64,000 bases of DNA from Phytohabitans houttuyneae (GTDB taxonomy: Bacteria; Actinomycetota; Actinomycetes; Mycobacteriales; Micromonosporaceae), in contig NZ_BLPF01000002.1 of assembly GCF_011764425.1 (NCBI RefSeq), forward strand, positions 1-64,000. The letters run 5' to 3'. The notes under the pieces were generated by a model that was not told where the DNA came from, did no database searches, and was given only the letters and a program-made list of their open reading frames with translations. Position 1 is the first letter of the stretch; the number at the start of each line of letters is the position of its first letter. Made by a program: the position numbers and the translations under genes. Shown in pieces: positions 1 to 7,776 of this stretch.

Positions 1-263
1 AGCACGGCCGTGGCCAGTCGCGTCTTTCCGATGCCTGCCTCGCCCACGACCAGAGCGCCTCGGCCGTGCGTGACCGCGCGCAACAGCATCGACCGTTGCG
101 CCGCACGGCCCACCAACGGCCAGGCCAGGGCGTCCACCTCGGAGCCGATCGGGTCGCCGGGCAAATCGACATGCACGGATCCGATCCTAATGGTGCGCCC
201 GGCACGCGGCCGCTCGTCGGATCCGCGATCAGAAGGGCCAAATCGTCTGAAAACTCCAGGCAT
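1..263 (-). CDS. P-loop transcriptional regulator, LuxR/LAL-like, N-terminal fragment
   Basis: Minus-strand frame open from an ATG at 263 to the window edge, so only the first 87 or so residues are present. It contains a Walker A motif, GEAGIGKT, preceded by 'PLVGRAAQRSMLLRAV'. This is the usual layout of the N-terminal nucleotide-binding domain in large ATP-binding regulators of the LAL/MalT (STAND) type, where 'L-V-G-R' leads into the P-loop. The expected C-terminal HTH is outside the window. An in-frame stop lies just upstream of the chosen ATG. A GTG about 40 codons further in is a possible alternative start. It is divergent from the secreted protein gene at 394. Whether it regulates the polyketide cluster cannot be told. 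Other AAA/STAND families share this N-terminus, so the family name is tentative. Confidence 0.6.
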   Translation of the reverse strand, partial: MPGVFRRFGPSDRGSDERPRAGRTIRIGSVHVDLPGDPIGSEVDALAWPLVGRAAQRSMLLRAVTHGRGALVVGEAGIGKTRLATAV

Positions 264-393
264 CGGCGGAGCCGATCTTCAAACCTGGTGAGTACCGTCG
301 GGTGCAATTGAGTACCAGCTACTCATGTGGACCGCATGTCTCCACGGGACTATTTCGGACGACCGATCCCGATGTTTCCCTGGAGGTTCGCGT

Positions 394-1305
394 ATGCACA
401 AGGGTTCGCCGCACCCAAATCAGAGCAAATCAGCTGTCTGGATGCGCTCGATCAGCGTCATGCTGGCATTCGTGCTCGTGAGCACGTTCGCCATTTCGGC
501 CCCCGCTCACGCCGCCCTCGTGATTTCGTCATTCAGCGGGACGCTGGCACCCGGCGCCTCGCAGAATCATGTGTGGAACAACGTCCCGGCGAATACCGCC
601 TACAAGGTCGGCCTGTCGCCGGTCGGTGCCAGCACCTCGGCGATGTGCGAATTCGAGGTGACCAACCAGTGGTATGAGCGGCTGAGCACCGGAGAGCGCA
701 AGTTCCACTGGACGATCAAGAACATCGGCACGCTCGCCTGCGGCACGAACGTCCTGCTGTCGGCGATCAGTTCGGACTCCATCCAGTCGACGGGGGGTAT
801 GGAGCCCAGCGAGATCAAGACCTTTTCGGTACAGCTCACCGCCTTCGGCGACGTGTTCGAGGTACCGCTGCTCGGCCTTGTCCCCAGTGGCGCGACCAGC
901 GCGAACCCCTGCCGGTTCAAGGTGCGGCGGACGTGGTACCAGCGCGTGGCCCAGGGCGACGTCGCCCAGCCGGTCTACCTGCGCTACGAGGTGCAGAACA
1001 CCGGCAACATCGCGTGTAGCGCCGACGTGCAGAAGGGCGCCGTCCCGGTCGAGTCCCGGCTCTCGGCGAAGAGCCTCGGCGGCGGCTCGTCCTCATCCAC
1101 CCGGTGGAACAACGCCACGCCGACGTCGGCGACGCATCTGATCGGGCTGGACCCGGTGGAGCTCGGCTGCGCCATGGAAGTCACCCGCAACTGGTACCGG
1201 CAGGTCGTCAACTCGACCGGTACGACCGAGCGAGAGCTCGTGTGGACGATGAAGAATCTCGGCACGACACAGTGTTCGGCCGAGCGCGTGCTGTCCCGGA
1301 TCTGA
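394..1305 (+). CDS. secreted three-repeat protein of unknown function
   Basis: 303 residues from the ATG at 394, chosen because GGAGG lies 8 bases upstream; an upstream in-frame ATG at 325 lacks this. A typical signal peptide (basic start, hydrophobic 'VMLAFVLVSTFAISA', cleavage after 'APAHA') predicts export. The mature part holds three repeats of roughly 85 residues. Each has a Cys followed by E/K-V-[TR]-x-x-W-Y, then a strand-like '[VW]-[TR]-[IMY]-[KE]-[NV]-x-G-T/N' and a second Cys. The paired Cys in each repeat could form a disulfide across a small beta-sandwich. I do not recognise the family and assign no function. Transcription probably ends at the hairpin at 1343-1378. It is not obviously linked to the biosynthetic cluster. 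Confidence 0.8.
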   Translation: MHKGSPHPNQSKSAVWMRSISVMLAFVLVSTFAISAPAHAALVISSFSGTLAPGASQNHVWNNVPANTAYKVGLSPVGASTSAMCEFEVTNQWYERLSTGERKFHWTIKNIGTLACGTNVLLSAISSDSIQSTGGMEPSEIKTFSVQLTAFGDVFEVPLLGLVPSGATSANPCRFKVRRTWYQRVAQGDVAQPVYLRYEVQNTGNIACSADVQKGAVPVESRLSAKSLGGGSSSSTRWNNATPTSATHLIGLDPVELGCAMEVTRNWYRQVVNSTGTTERELVWTMKNLGTTQCSAERVLSRI

Positions 1306-1342
1306 TCTGCGCGACGGCTCACCTCACGCAGGTCCACATAGG

Positions 1343-1378
1343 AGAAGGCGGTCCCGCTGGCGCGGGGCCGCCTTCTTT
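1343..1378 (+). terminator. strong intrinsic terminator hairpin
   Basis: A 15-bp stem (1343-1357 with 1362-1376, one G-T wobble) around the loop TGGC, followed by TTT. It lies 37 bases after the stop of the secreted repeat protein. Confidence 0.85.
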
Positions 1379-1531
1379 CGGCAGCGGTCCGGCAAGCGTC
1401 CAAGCAGGAGCGTCCCTCGTTGCGTGTTGCCTTATGTAAGGAACAACCTATATTTTCTCTTGTGAACGCTTTGCGGCGACGTCGTCAGCACTGACGTCCC
1501 CCCAACCAACGACTAGCAACGGAGCATCCCC

Positions 1532-1957
1532 GTGGTCGATAGTCTCAGCGTCAACGTCTCTTGGCTCGGCATCATCGTCGGCGCCATCGCCCTGTTCATC
1601 CTCGGCGGCATCTGGTATATGCCGCTGTTCGGCAAGGTTTACCGCCGGGAGCTCGGCCTTTCCGAGCCAGGCGAAGGCGAGAGCCCGCTTCCTCCCGGCA
1701 AGACGCTCGGCAAGGCGCTGGCCGGACAGTTCATCGCCAGCCTCGCAATCGCCGGCCTGCTCGCCTGGCTCATCGGCAACGAATCTGCCGGGCACGGAGC
1801 CGTCGTGGGTCTCGTTGGTGGCGTACTCGTAGCGGCCGCCCTCACGCAGCTCCACCAGTTCGAGGGCAAGACCCTTACACACCTGCTCATCAACGTCGGC
1901 TACGTGGTGGTCGGCCTCACCGCCGTCGGCGCCATCCTCGGAGCCTTCCAGGCGTAG
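1532..1957 (+). CDS. DUF1761-family small integral membrane protein
   Basis: 141 residues from a GTG at 1532 with GGAG about 8 bases upstream. Four hydrophobic stretches can be seen: residues about 9-30 ending 'GGIWYMPLFG', 65-83, 88-105 and 117-138. The N-terminal 'GGIWYMPLFGKVYRRELG' and the overall size fit the DUF1761 family, whose function is unknown. It follows the terminator at 1343-1378, so it is probably transcribed from its own promoter in 1379-1531. It converges with the MFS gene ending at 2102. There is no obvious link to secondary metabolism. Confidence 0.75.
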   Translation: MVDSLSVNVSWLGIIVGAIALFILGGIWYMPLFGKVYRRELGLSEPGEGESPLPPGKTLGKALAGQFIASLAIAGLLAWLIGNESAGHGAVVGLVGGVLVAAALTQLHQFEGKTLTHLLINVGYVVVGLTAVGAILGAFQA

Positions 1958-2101
1958 ACGCTGGTGCTGGCTGTGCCCGGCGAGCCACAGGGCCCGCCGG
2001 GCCGCACCGGGGCCTCGGCAGGCTCTGGTCAGTCGCATCCGACGGATCTTGCCAGAAGCGGCGGTGCGGTGAGGTCCGCGGCCCTGGCGCCGGGGTAGTG
2101 C

Positions 2102-3331
2102 TCAGCTATGCCGGCGGACGAGCGCGAGCGTGGACAGTCCCGCGGCCAGGAAGAGGGCAGCCAGCACGGCCCAGCCGCCGCGGCCGTGGTTGATCGCTGT
2201 CGCGGTGACGACCAGCGGGGCGAGCATCGAGCCGAGTGCCGCTCCGGTCTGGCTGACGCCCTGATACGCGCCGGCGTTGTCCGGGTCGGCGAGCTCGAAG
2301 GCGAGCGTCCAGCTACCCGCCTCGGAGAGGACCTCGGCGAGGCTGTGTGCCACGGTGGCGAGGGCCAGCACCGCCACGACGACCGCGACGCCGCCGGAGG
2401 TGCCGGCCGAGTAGAGGCCGCAGCCCGCGGCCAGCAGCGCGCCGGCACGGGCGACCGAGCGTCCGGCCGCTGGGAGGTCGTGCGCCCGGCGCGCCGCCCA
2501 GACTTGGAGCAGGGACACCATCACGGTGTTGACCGCCAGGAGCGCCGCGACGGTCACCGCGGGCGCCGTCGTCCAGCCGGCCACCCACAGGGGTACACCC
2601 ACGGTCAGCATGCCGAACTGCATGGTCATGACCGCGTTGAGCGCGGTGGCGGCCAGGTAGGTGCGGTCGCGCAGTGGGGAGCGACGTGCCCGTTCCGCGC
2701 GGAGCGGGGTGGCCGGGCCGGGCGGGGCGAGCCGGCGCAGGGACAGCGCGGAGACGAACAGCAGTGCCGCCGTCGACGCCATCGCCAGCATGTACGCGGG
2801 CCTCGTGCCGACCGCGAGGGCGATGGCCGCGAGGCCCGTGCCGAGGCCGATGAAGCAGTTCATGACCACGCGGAGGCGGGCGCGCACCTCGACCCGTTCC
2901 GGTCCGGTGAAGCTCTGGGCGATCATCGTGTTCAGCGCCGTGCGCTGCATGGCCTGCTGGCCGACCGCGGCGCAGGCGACGGCGACGAACGCGACCGGTG
3001 AGCTGACCGTGAGGTACGCCAGCAGCGCGACGGCCTGGCCGGCGGTGGCGGCCAGCAGGACCCGCCGCGCGCCGGCGATCGCGGCCAGGTAGCCGGCGCC
3101 CAGCGACGCGGCCACCGCCACGGCGCCGGCGATCGTGAGCCCGAGCCCGACCGTGGTCGGGGTGAGGCCGGCGACGCGGGTGAAGAACAGCGCGCTGACG
3201 CTGAAGAACACGCCCCTGGAGAGGGCGGCGGACATCGTCGACCAGGTCAGCGCCCGGGCGACCGGGTCGCCGGGGAGCAGGGTTCGGCGGACCCAACCCG
3301 CCGCCCGGGGAGGGCTCGCGACAAGAAGCAC
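2102..3331 (-). CDS. MFS transporter (drug-exporter-like)
   Basis: About 409 residues from a GTG at 3331, with about 12 hydrophobic segments, the normal length and topology of a major facilitator exporter. The longer upstream open frame overlaps the divergent gene and is not hydrophobic, so the start was placed just before the first membrane-type segment; it remains uncertain. Recognisable pieces are 'GLGLTIAGAVAVAASLGAGYLA' early in the protein and a proline/arginine-rich central loop near 'RRLAPPGPATPL'. It is divergent from the ArsR-type regulator at 3389, which probably controls it. The substrate cannot be inferred. It might export a small molecule, but it lies about 5 kb outside the biosynthetic genes and is not counted as part of the cluster. 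Confidence 0.8.
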   Translation of the reverse strand: MLLVASPPRAAGWVRRTLLPGDPVARALTWSTMSAALSRGVFFSVSALFFTRVAGLTPTTVGLGLTIAGAVAVAASLGAGYLAAIAGARRVLLAATAGQAVALLAYLTVSSPVAFVAVACAAVGQQAMQRTALNTMIAQSFTGPERVEVRARLRVVMNCFIGLGTGLAAIALAVGTRPAYMLAMASTAALLFVSALSLRRLAPPGPATPLRAERARRSPLRDRTYLAATALNAVMTMQFGMLTVGVPLWVAGWTTAPAVTVAALLAVNTVMVSLLQVWAARRAHDLPAAGRSVARAGALLAAGCGLYSAGTSGGVAVVVAVLALATVAHSLAEVLSEAGSWTLAFELADPDNAGAYQGVSQTGAALGSMLAPLVVTATAINHGRGGWAVLAALFLAAGLSTLALVRRHS

Positions 3332-3388
3332 GCCAACAGTTGTCGCAGGTACCCGGCTTGCCAGCCCAACGATGTAGCGTATTGCTTC

Positions 3389-4369
3389 ATGGTCCGGTAT
3401 GAGCTGGTCGGCATGGACCTGGCCGACGTGCGGTTCGCGGTCTCGCCGCTCAACGAGCTGGTGCTGTCGCTGCGGGCCTGGCGCGACCCGGGCCGGTTCC
3501 CGCTGCACCTGCGCTGGCTGCACGCCCTGCGCGAGGCGCGCGGCGGCCTCGACGCCGCCACCCTGTCCGCGCTGACCAACGACCGGCTGTGGACCCCCGA
3601 CTTCCTCAACCCGCGTCCGTACTCGCCGCTGACCCGGATCGACGACGAGCTGGACCGGATTGCCGGCACCGACCCGGCCACCGTGCGGCGCGACCTGCGG
3701 GCCGTGCACGGCGAAGGCCCGCTCCCGAAGCCGTTGCGCGGGTCCGCGCCGCGCGTGCTGGCGCGCGTCCTCGACGCGCTCGGCGAGTACTGGCGGCGCT
3801 GCTTCGAGCCGCACTGGCCGCGGATGCGGGCGCTGCTCGAAGGCGATGTCACCCACCGGGGACGGCAGATCGCGCAGCACGGGCTGGCGGCGATGTTCGC
3901 CGACCTGTCCAGCACGGTGCGCCTGGCCGGCAACGTGGTCGAGGTGCGCCTGCGCTCCAATGTGGACTATCACCGCCCGACCACCGGCGGCCTCACCCTC
4001 GTGCCCACGCTGTGGACCACCAACGCGTCGACGCCCATCTCCGCCGCCGAGCCACCGATGATCCTGTACGCCGCGCGCGGCCTCGCCACCCTCTGGGAGC
4101 CCCAGGTGCTGCCGGCGCCGGACACGCTCGCCGCGATCCTCGGCCTCACCCGGGCCGGGCTGCTCGTCCACCTCGCGACGCCGGCGTCCTCCACCGAGCT
4201 GGCCACCCGGCTCGGCGTCACCACCACGGCGGTCAACCAGCACCTGCGGACCCTGCACGCCGCCGGGCTGCTGGTCAGCGCCCGGCACGGCCGCTCGGTG
4301 CTCTACCGCCGCTCCGACCTCGGCGACCAGCTCGCCGGCCACCAGGGCACGGGTCAGACCGTGGTGTAG
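3389..4369 (+). CDS. DUF5937/ArsR-family winged-helix regulator
   Basis: 326 residues from ATG 3389. The C-terminal ~70 residues form an ArsR-type winged helix-turn-helix: 'LLVHLATPASSTELATRLG', recognition helix 'TTTAVNQHLRTLHAAGLL', wing 'SARHGRSVLYRRSDLG'. The N-terminal ~230 residues match the DUF5937 layout common in actinomycete regulators, starting with a 'V-[RS]-[FY]-A-V-S-P-L-x-E-L' segment. No cysteine metal site is evident, so it is probably not a classical metal sensor. The start codon is only about 60 bases from the divergent MFS start, and a TAGCGT box sits about 9 bases before the ATG, so the message may be leaderless. It probably autoregulates and controls the MFS gene. The 3' end overlaps the convergent dehydrogenase by 16 bp. 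Confidence 0.8.
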   Translation: MVRYELVGMDLADVRFAVSPLNELVLSLRAWRDPGRFPLHLRWLHALREARGGLDAATLSALTNDRLWTPDFLNPRPYSPLTRIDDELDRIAGTDPATVRRDLRAVHGEGPLPKPLRGSAPRVLARVLDALGEYWRRCFEPHWPRMRALLEGDVTHRGRQIAQHGLAAMFADLSSTVRLAGNVVEVRLRSNVDYHRPTTGGLTLVPTLWTTNASTPISAAEPPMILYAARGLATLWEPQVLPAPDTLAAILGLTRAGLLVHLATPASSTELATRLGVTTTAVNQHLRTLHAAGLLVSARHGRSVLYRRSDLGDQLAGHQGTGQTVV

Positions 4370-5109
4370 CCGCCATCGATGACGAGCACCGAGCCGGTCA
4401 TGAACGCGGACGCGTCGCTGGCAAGGTAGATGAGGCTGGGCGCGATCTCCTCCGGGGTGGCATAGCGCCGCATGGGCACGTCATCGATCCAGCGCTGGCG
4501 AAACTCGGGCCGGTCGACCGGCGCCATCTCCGTCTTGATGTACCCGGGCGCGAGCGCGTTGACCCGGATGCCCAGCGGCGCCCACTCCGCGGCGAGCGAT
4601 TTGGTCAGCTGGTGTACCGCCGCTTTGGAGGCGTTGTATGCCGGCTGCCACTGTGGACGGTTGACGATCAGCCCGGAGATCGAGCCGATGTTGACGATCG
4701 TGCCGCCGCCGCGGCCGGCCATGTGCCTGCCGAACGCCTGGCAGCAGTGCCACACGCCGGTGATGTTGGTGTCGACGACCTGCGCCCAGTCGTCCTCGGT
4801 GACGTCGAGGGCAGGCGCGTGTACGCAGGCGCCGGCGTTGTTGACCAGGATGTCCACGCCGCCCATCTCGGCCGCGATCTCCTCCACCACCCGGTCGACG
4901 TCGGCGCGGCGGCGCACGTCCGCCTGAAAACCTCGGGCGGTCGCCAGCTCGTCCACCACCTCCGCGGTCTTGGCCGCGTCCCGGGCGACGATCGCGACCC
5001 GCGCGCCGGCCTCGGTGAGCGCGGCGGTGAACGCCCGACCGAGTCCCCGGTTGCCGCCCGTCACGACCGCAACCTTTCCGGCCAGCCCAAACGCGTCAAG
5101 TACCGACAT
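4354..5109 (-). CDS. SDR-family NAD(P)-dependent oxidoreductase
   Basis: 251 residues, a classical short-chain dehydrogenase. It shows the dinucleotide motif TGGNRGLG near residue 18, NNAG near 90, a catalytic Ser in 'NIGSISG', the YNASK catalytic Tyr/Lys pair, and 'PGYIKTEM' followed by a C-terminal 'GSVLVIDGGYT'. The sequence style is closest to gluconate/sorbitol-type dehydrogenases, but the substrate cannot be decided. ATG 5109 was chosen; a GTG one codon upstream (5112) is also possible. It starts 9 bases after the stop of the CBM2 gene on the same strand, so the two are probably co-transcribed. Its 3' end overlaps the convergent regulator. Confidence 0.85.
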   Translation of the reverse strand: MSVLDAFGLAGKVAVVTGGNRGLGRAFTAALTEAGARVAIVARDAAKTAEVVDELATARGFQADVRRRADVDRVVEEIAAEMGGVDILVNNAGACVHAPALDVTEDDWAQVVDTNITGVWHCCQAFGRHMAGRGGGTIVNIGSISGLIVNRPQWQPAYNASKAAVHQLTKSLAAEWAPLGIRVNALAPGYIKTEMAPVDRPEFRQRWIDDVPMRRYATPEEIAPSLIYLASDASAFMTGSVLVIDGGYTTV

Positions 5110-5118
5110 CACGGTCGG

Positions 5119-5661
5119 CTACGCGGTGCAGGGCGCGTTGTTCAGCGTGAACGTCGTGGGCGGTGGCTGACTTGCCGTCGACGCGCCGTACATGCCGAAC
5201 CAGGTACTGCCGCCGGGCGGGATGACCTGGTTCCAGCGGGCGTTCGACACCGTCACGGCGGCGCCGGTCTGGACGTGCGTACCGTTCCACAAGCTCGTGA
5301 TCCGCTGGTCGCCGGGGAACGTGAAGCCGACCGTCCACCCACTGACCGGTGCGGTGCCGTTGTTGTGGACGGTCACCCTGGCCACGAATCCGGTGGCCCA
5401 CTGCGACTGCGTGGCGTACGTGACCTTGCAGGTGCTGGGCGGGGTCGTGCTCGACGACGCGGACGAGCTGATTGGCGTTCCGATCGTGCACTGCACCCCG
5501 CTCGGCGTCGGGCCGGCGCAGGTGTTCAGCACTACCGGCGGTCCCATGCCGGCCGCGGCGGGCATCGTCACGAGGGCGGTGCCGGTCACCGTCGCGGGAA
5601 TTGCCACGACGGCCAGCAGAGCCGACCAGATACGACGTTGTTGCCGCGAGCGTCCACCCAT
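5119..5661 (-). CDS. secreted protein with a lone CBM2 cellulose/chitin-binding domain
   Basis: 180 residues from ATG 5661, which has a GGGG stretch just upstream and begins a signal peptide (basic 'GGRSRQQRR', then a hydrophobic core). A short Cys-containing segment and a Ser/Thr/Pro linker ('SSSASSSTTPPS') lead into a family 2 carbohydrate-binding module of about 100 residues. Features are a first Cys in 'CKVTY', Trp in 'SQWATGF', 'SGWTVGFTFPG', 'SLWNG', 'NARWNQVIPPGGSTWFG' and a closing 'NNAPC'. The Cys pair bracketing the module and the aromatic Trp positions are typical of CBM2 binding faces. No catalytic domain is attached, so it should bind polysaccharide rather than cut it. It lies between the coiled-coil gene and the dehydrogenase in a tight minus-strand run. 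Confidence 0.85.
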   Translation of the reverse strand: MGGRSRQQRRIWSALLAVVAIPATVTGTALVTMPAAAGMGPPVVLNTCAGPTPSGVQCTIGTPISSSASSSTTPPSTCKVTYATQSQWATGFVARVTVHNNGTAPVSGWTVGFTFPGDQRITSLWNGTHVQTGAAVTVSNARWNQVIPPGGSTWFGMYGASTASQPPPTTFTLNNAPCTA

Positions 5662-5692
5662 GCCCCGAGGATCCGCCGTGCATCGACGATCG

Positions 5693-6631
5693 TCAAGATA
5701 ATGGGTCGAGGAGTCGGCTGCGTTCGGCCTCGATGGAGGCCAGCCGTTCACGTGTGTCGGCCGCTCGCTGGTGCAGCCGCTGCTGTGCGCGCCTTACCCG
5801 GTGGGCCCACACGGCGATGTTGTCCCGGGCTCTGTCGATCCGCCCGTCCACTGCGACGTTGGTGACGGTGGCGTCCCAGCCGACGTCGAGTGACCAGGTC
5901 ATCGCGTCCACGGCGAGGTGGGCGGTGGCGGGCGGTACCTGCTCGATATTGGTCAGTTCGGTTCGCAATACCGCAAGGCAGCGGTCGGCGTGTGCGGCCA
6001 CATCGGCCGCCTCCTCTATGTAGGTGTATTTGATCCCGTCAGCCGGTGTGCCGCGCGAGAGTATGTCGACAGTCGACCAGCCCGAGGCGCGTCCGAGCTT
6101 GCGATCGACGGCCTCGAGCGCCTGCTCGGCGGCATCGGCCGCTTGCAGCGCCTTGTCCAGGTCGGCCAGATCTTCGTTGAGCCGTCCCCGTTCATCGGCC
6201 AGCTCAAGCAGCCGCTGCGCGCGTGGGTCGCCCGACTGGCTCAGGTGCTGGTAGTCGGCCAGGACGGCGCGGTAGGTGGCGGGTGCCGAGGCAAGCTCCT
6301 GCAGGCGTGCCAGCACGGCGATGTGTTCGCCGCGCATCATCTGCAGGTGCGCCTCAGCCTCGGCGACGCGGTGTTGGGCGGCCTCGCGTCGGATGTGCTG
6401 CCGGCCCAGCGCCTCCTCGCGGTGGCCGCGCAGGGTCGTCAGCAGCCCGCTCAGCCATCCCCGCCTGCCGTCCCGCTGGTCGGCCAGCTCGTCCCGCAGG
6501 TCGCTGAGCTGGCGGCTGAGGCGGTCGATCCGCTCCTCGAGATCTCTGCGGCGCTCCGCGGCCACCTCGTGCGCCCGGAACGCCGCGGCTGCGGCCGCCA
6601 CGCGTTCGACGTCGTCGGCCATGCCGTTCAT
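5693..6631 (-). CDS. coiled-coil protein of unknown function
   Basis: About 312 residues from ATG 6631 (a second in-frame ATG lies at 6622). The first two thirds are rich in Ala, Glu, Arg, Leu and Gln with heptad spacing ('RRRDLEERIDRLSRQLSDLRDEL', 'LADLDKALQAADAAEQAL'), predicting long coiled coils broken near 'DGRRGWLSGLL'. The C-terminal third has a small ordered-looking segment ('MTWSLDVGWDATVTNVAVDGRID') before a final helix. There is no signal peptide or membrane segment, so it is probably cytoplasmic. I do not recognise a family. It is last but two in a minus-strand run with the membrane-anchored protein upstream and the CBM2 gene 32 bases downstream. Confidence 0.65.
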   Translation of the reverse strand: MNGMADDVERVAAAAAAFRAHEVAAERRRDLEERIDRLSRQLSDLRDELADQRDGRRGWLSGLLTTLRGHREEALGRQHIRREAAQHRVAEAEAHLQMMRGEHIAVLARLQELASAPATYRAVLADYQHLSQSGDPRAQRLLELADERGRLNEDLADLDKALQAADAAEQALEAVDRKLGRASGWSTVDILSRGTPADGIKYTYIEEAADVAAHADRCLAVLRTELTNIEQVPPATAHLAVDAMTWSLDVGWDATVTNVAVDGRIDRARDNIAVWAHRVRRAQQRLHQRAADTRERLASIEAERSRLLDPLS

Positions 6632-6674
6632 TCGAACACGCGGCCGCAACCTCCCACGGCGCACCAAGCGACGC

Positions 6675-6887
6675 CTACATCGCGGTCGCTGTCGGGGGCG
6701 GCGGTGGTGCTTGCCAGCGGGATGGGCGAGGCGTGGTCCCGTTCTCCATTTCGTCGCGGCGGTGAATCTCGATCAGCTCGTCGCGGTATCGGTGGTCGGC
6801 TGTGGGCAGCTCGTCGCGTACCTGAGCGCCGCTGTCCCACCACTGCATCAGACCGCGTCCCTGCTCCTGGCCGGCGCGTGTGTGCAC
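6675..6887 (-). CDS. small hypothetical protein
   Basis: 70 residues, between two genes on the same strand, starting 14 bases after the stop of the upstream gene. Codons end almost always in G or C, as in its neighbours, which supports real coding. The middle is charged ('DELPTADHRYRDELIEIHRRDE') and the C-terminus is proline-rich. An internal ATG at 6848 is an alternative start. No family recognised; it could be a spurious frame. Confidence 0.4.
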   Translation of the reverse strand: MHTRAGQEQGRGLMQWWDSGAQVRDELPTADHRYRDELIEIHRRDEMENGTTPRPSRWQAPPPPPTATAM

Positions 6888-6900
6888 GCAGCGGGCGTAG

Positions 6901-7479
6901 TCAGAGGCCGGCGGCGGCGTCGTACCGGCGGCGCGCGTCGGCCATCTCGGAGTCGGGCAGCGCCTCTTTGAGCGCCAGCTGCGCGTACTTGTCGGGGAAC
7001 ATCTCCCGCAGGCGGTCGACGTACGTGACGTTGGCGGTCGCCTCGACCACCTGGATGCCCGCGGGCTCGGTGGTCATGTCCAGGATCACCGCGCCGGCCA
7101 GCTTGACCGCCACGTCCCAGGGGCGCTTTCGTTCCACGACGCCGCAGAAGTGGAAGCCGTACACCGTCTGCACGTCGGCGAGCACGGTGGCCTGGGTCGG
7201 CTCGTAGCCGTAGACCCGGACCCCGCAGACCACCGGCGGCTTGGCCCCATCGGCGGCGACCTGCTGGACGTTGTGCCCGGCGTGGTTGTGCTGGCCCGGA
7301 TCGGTATGTTCGAGCGTGGTGCGCATCCGGCTGACGATCTGTGCCTGCAGATCCGGCGGTTCCGCCTTCGAGCCGGTCGAGTTGACCAGCACGACCGCGC
7401 CGGCCGACGCCGCCAGGATCACCGCCACCCACACGAAGCGGTGTCGGTACCACCCCGCGAAACTCTCCCGGGAAATCAT
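6901..7479 (-). CDS. membrane-anchored hypothetical protein
   Basis: 192 residues from ATG 7479. A basic N-terminus ('GWYRHRF') is followed by one hydrophobic helix ('VWVAVILAASAGAVVLV') without a clear cleavage site, predicting an inside-out anchor with the rest extracytoplasmic. The outer part contains two Cys ('VVCGVRVYG' and 'FHFCGVVE') that could pair. No enzymatic motif can be seen and the family is unknown. It is probably first in the minus-strand run that continues through the small ORF to the coiled-coil gene. Confidence 0.6.
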   Translation of the reverse strand: MISRESFAGWYRHRFVWVAVILAASAGAVVLVNSTGSKAEPPDLQAQIVSRMRTTLEHTDPGQHNHAGHNVQQVAADGAKPPVVCGVRVYGYEPTQATVLADVQTVYGFHFCGVVERKRPWDVAVKLAGAVILDMTTEPAGIQVVEATANVTYVDRLREMFPDKYAQLALKEALPDSEMADARRRYDAAAGL

Positions 7480-7776
7480 GATCGCTTCTCACCTCGTCGA
7501 GAACTTGGAACGCTTCCGGCAATTCGGAGGCCGACCCCGTCGGCGGCGTGCTGATGGCCCGGCGATGAGGCGGGCAGGCGTCCGCTAAGCCGCGCGCTGC
7601 CGGCGCTGCGATGCTCCCGTGCTGGCCGTCCTCAGCGCGGTTGCCCCCGCGCTGCGGCGATATGAACCATTCCAGCACGCCTGGACCCATTCCGGCAACA
7701 TCGATGATCCTCGTTGTTGTTCCGGTTCGTCAGGATCAGGCCGGTGCCGCGGCGGTCCGGGTCGAGGTGTCGGAGG
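7480..7776. other. intergenic region without a recognisable gene
   Basis: About 300 bases between the membrane-anchored protein gene and the lipase stop, both on the minus strand. It should hold the promoter for the genes to its left. Open frames here lack coding character. No clear terminator hairpin was found. Confidence 0.5.

Noticed and set aside
2102-4342. 746-residue minus-strand open frame covering the MFS gene and the region of the divergent regulator
   Set aside because: The first ~335 residues are arginine/glycine-rich and lie opposite a good ArsR-type gene; only the part after about 3331 codes for a membrane transporter.
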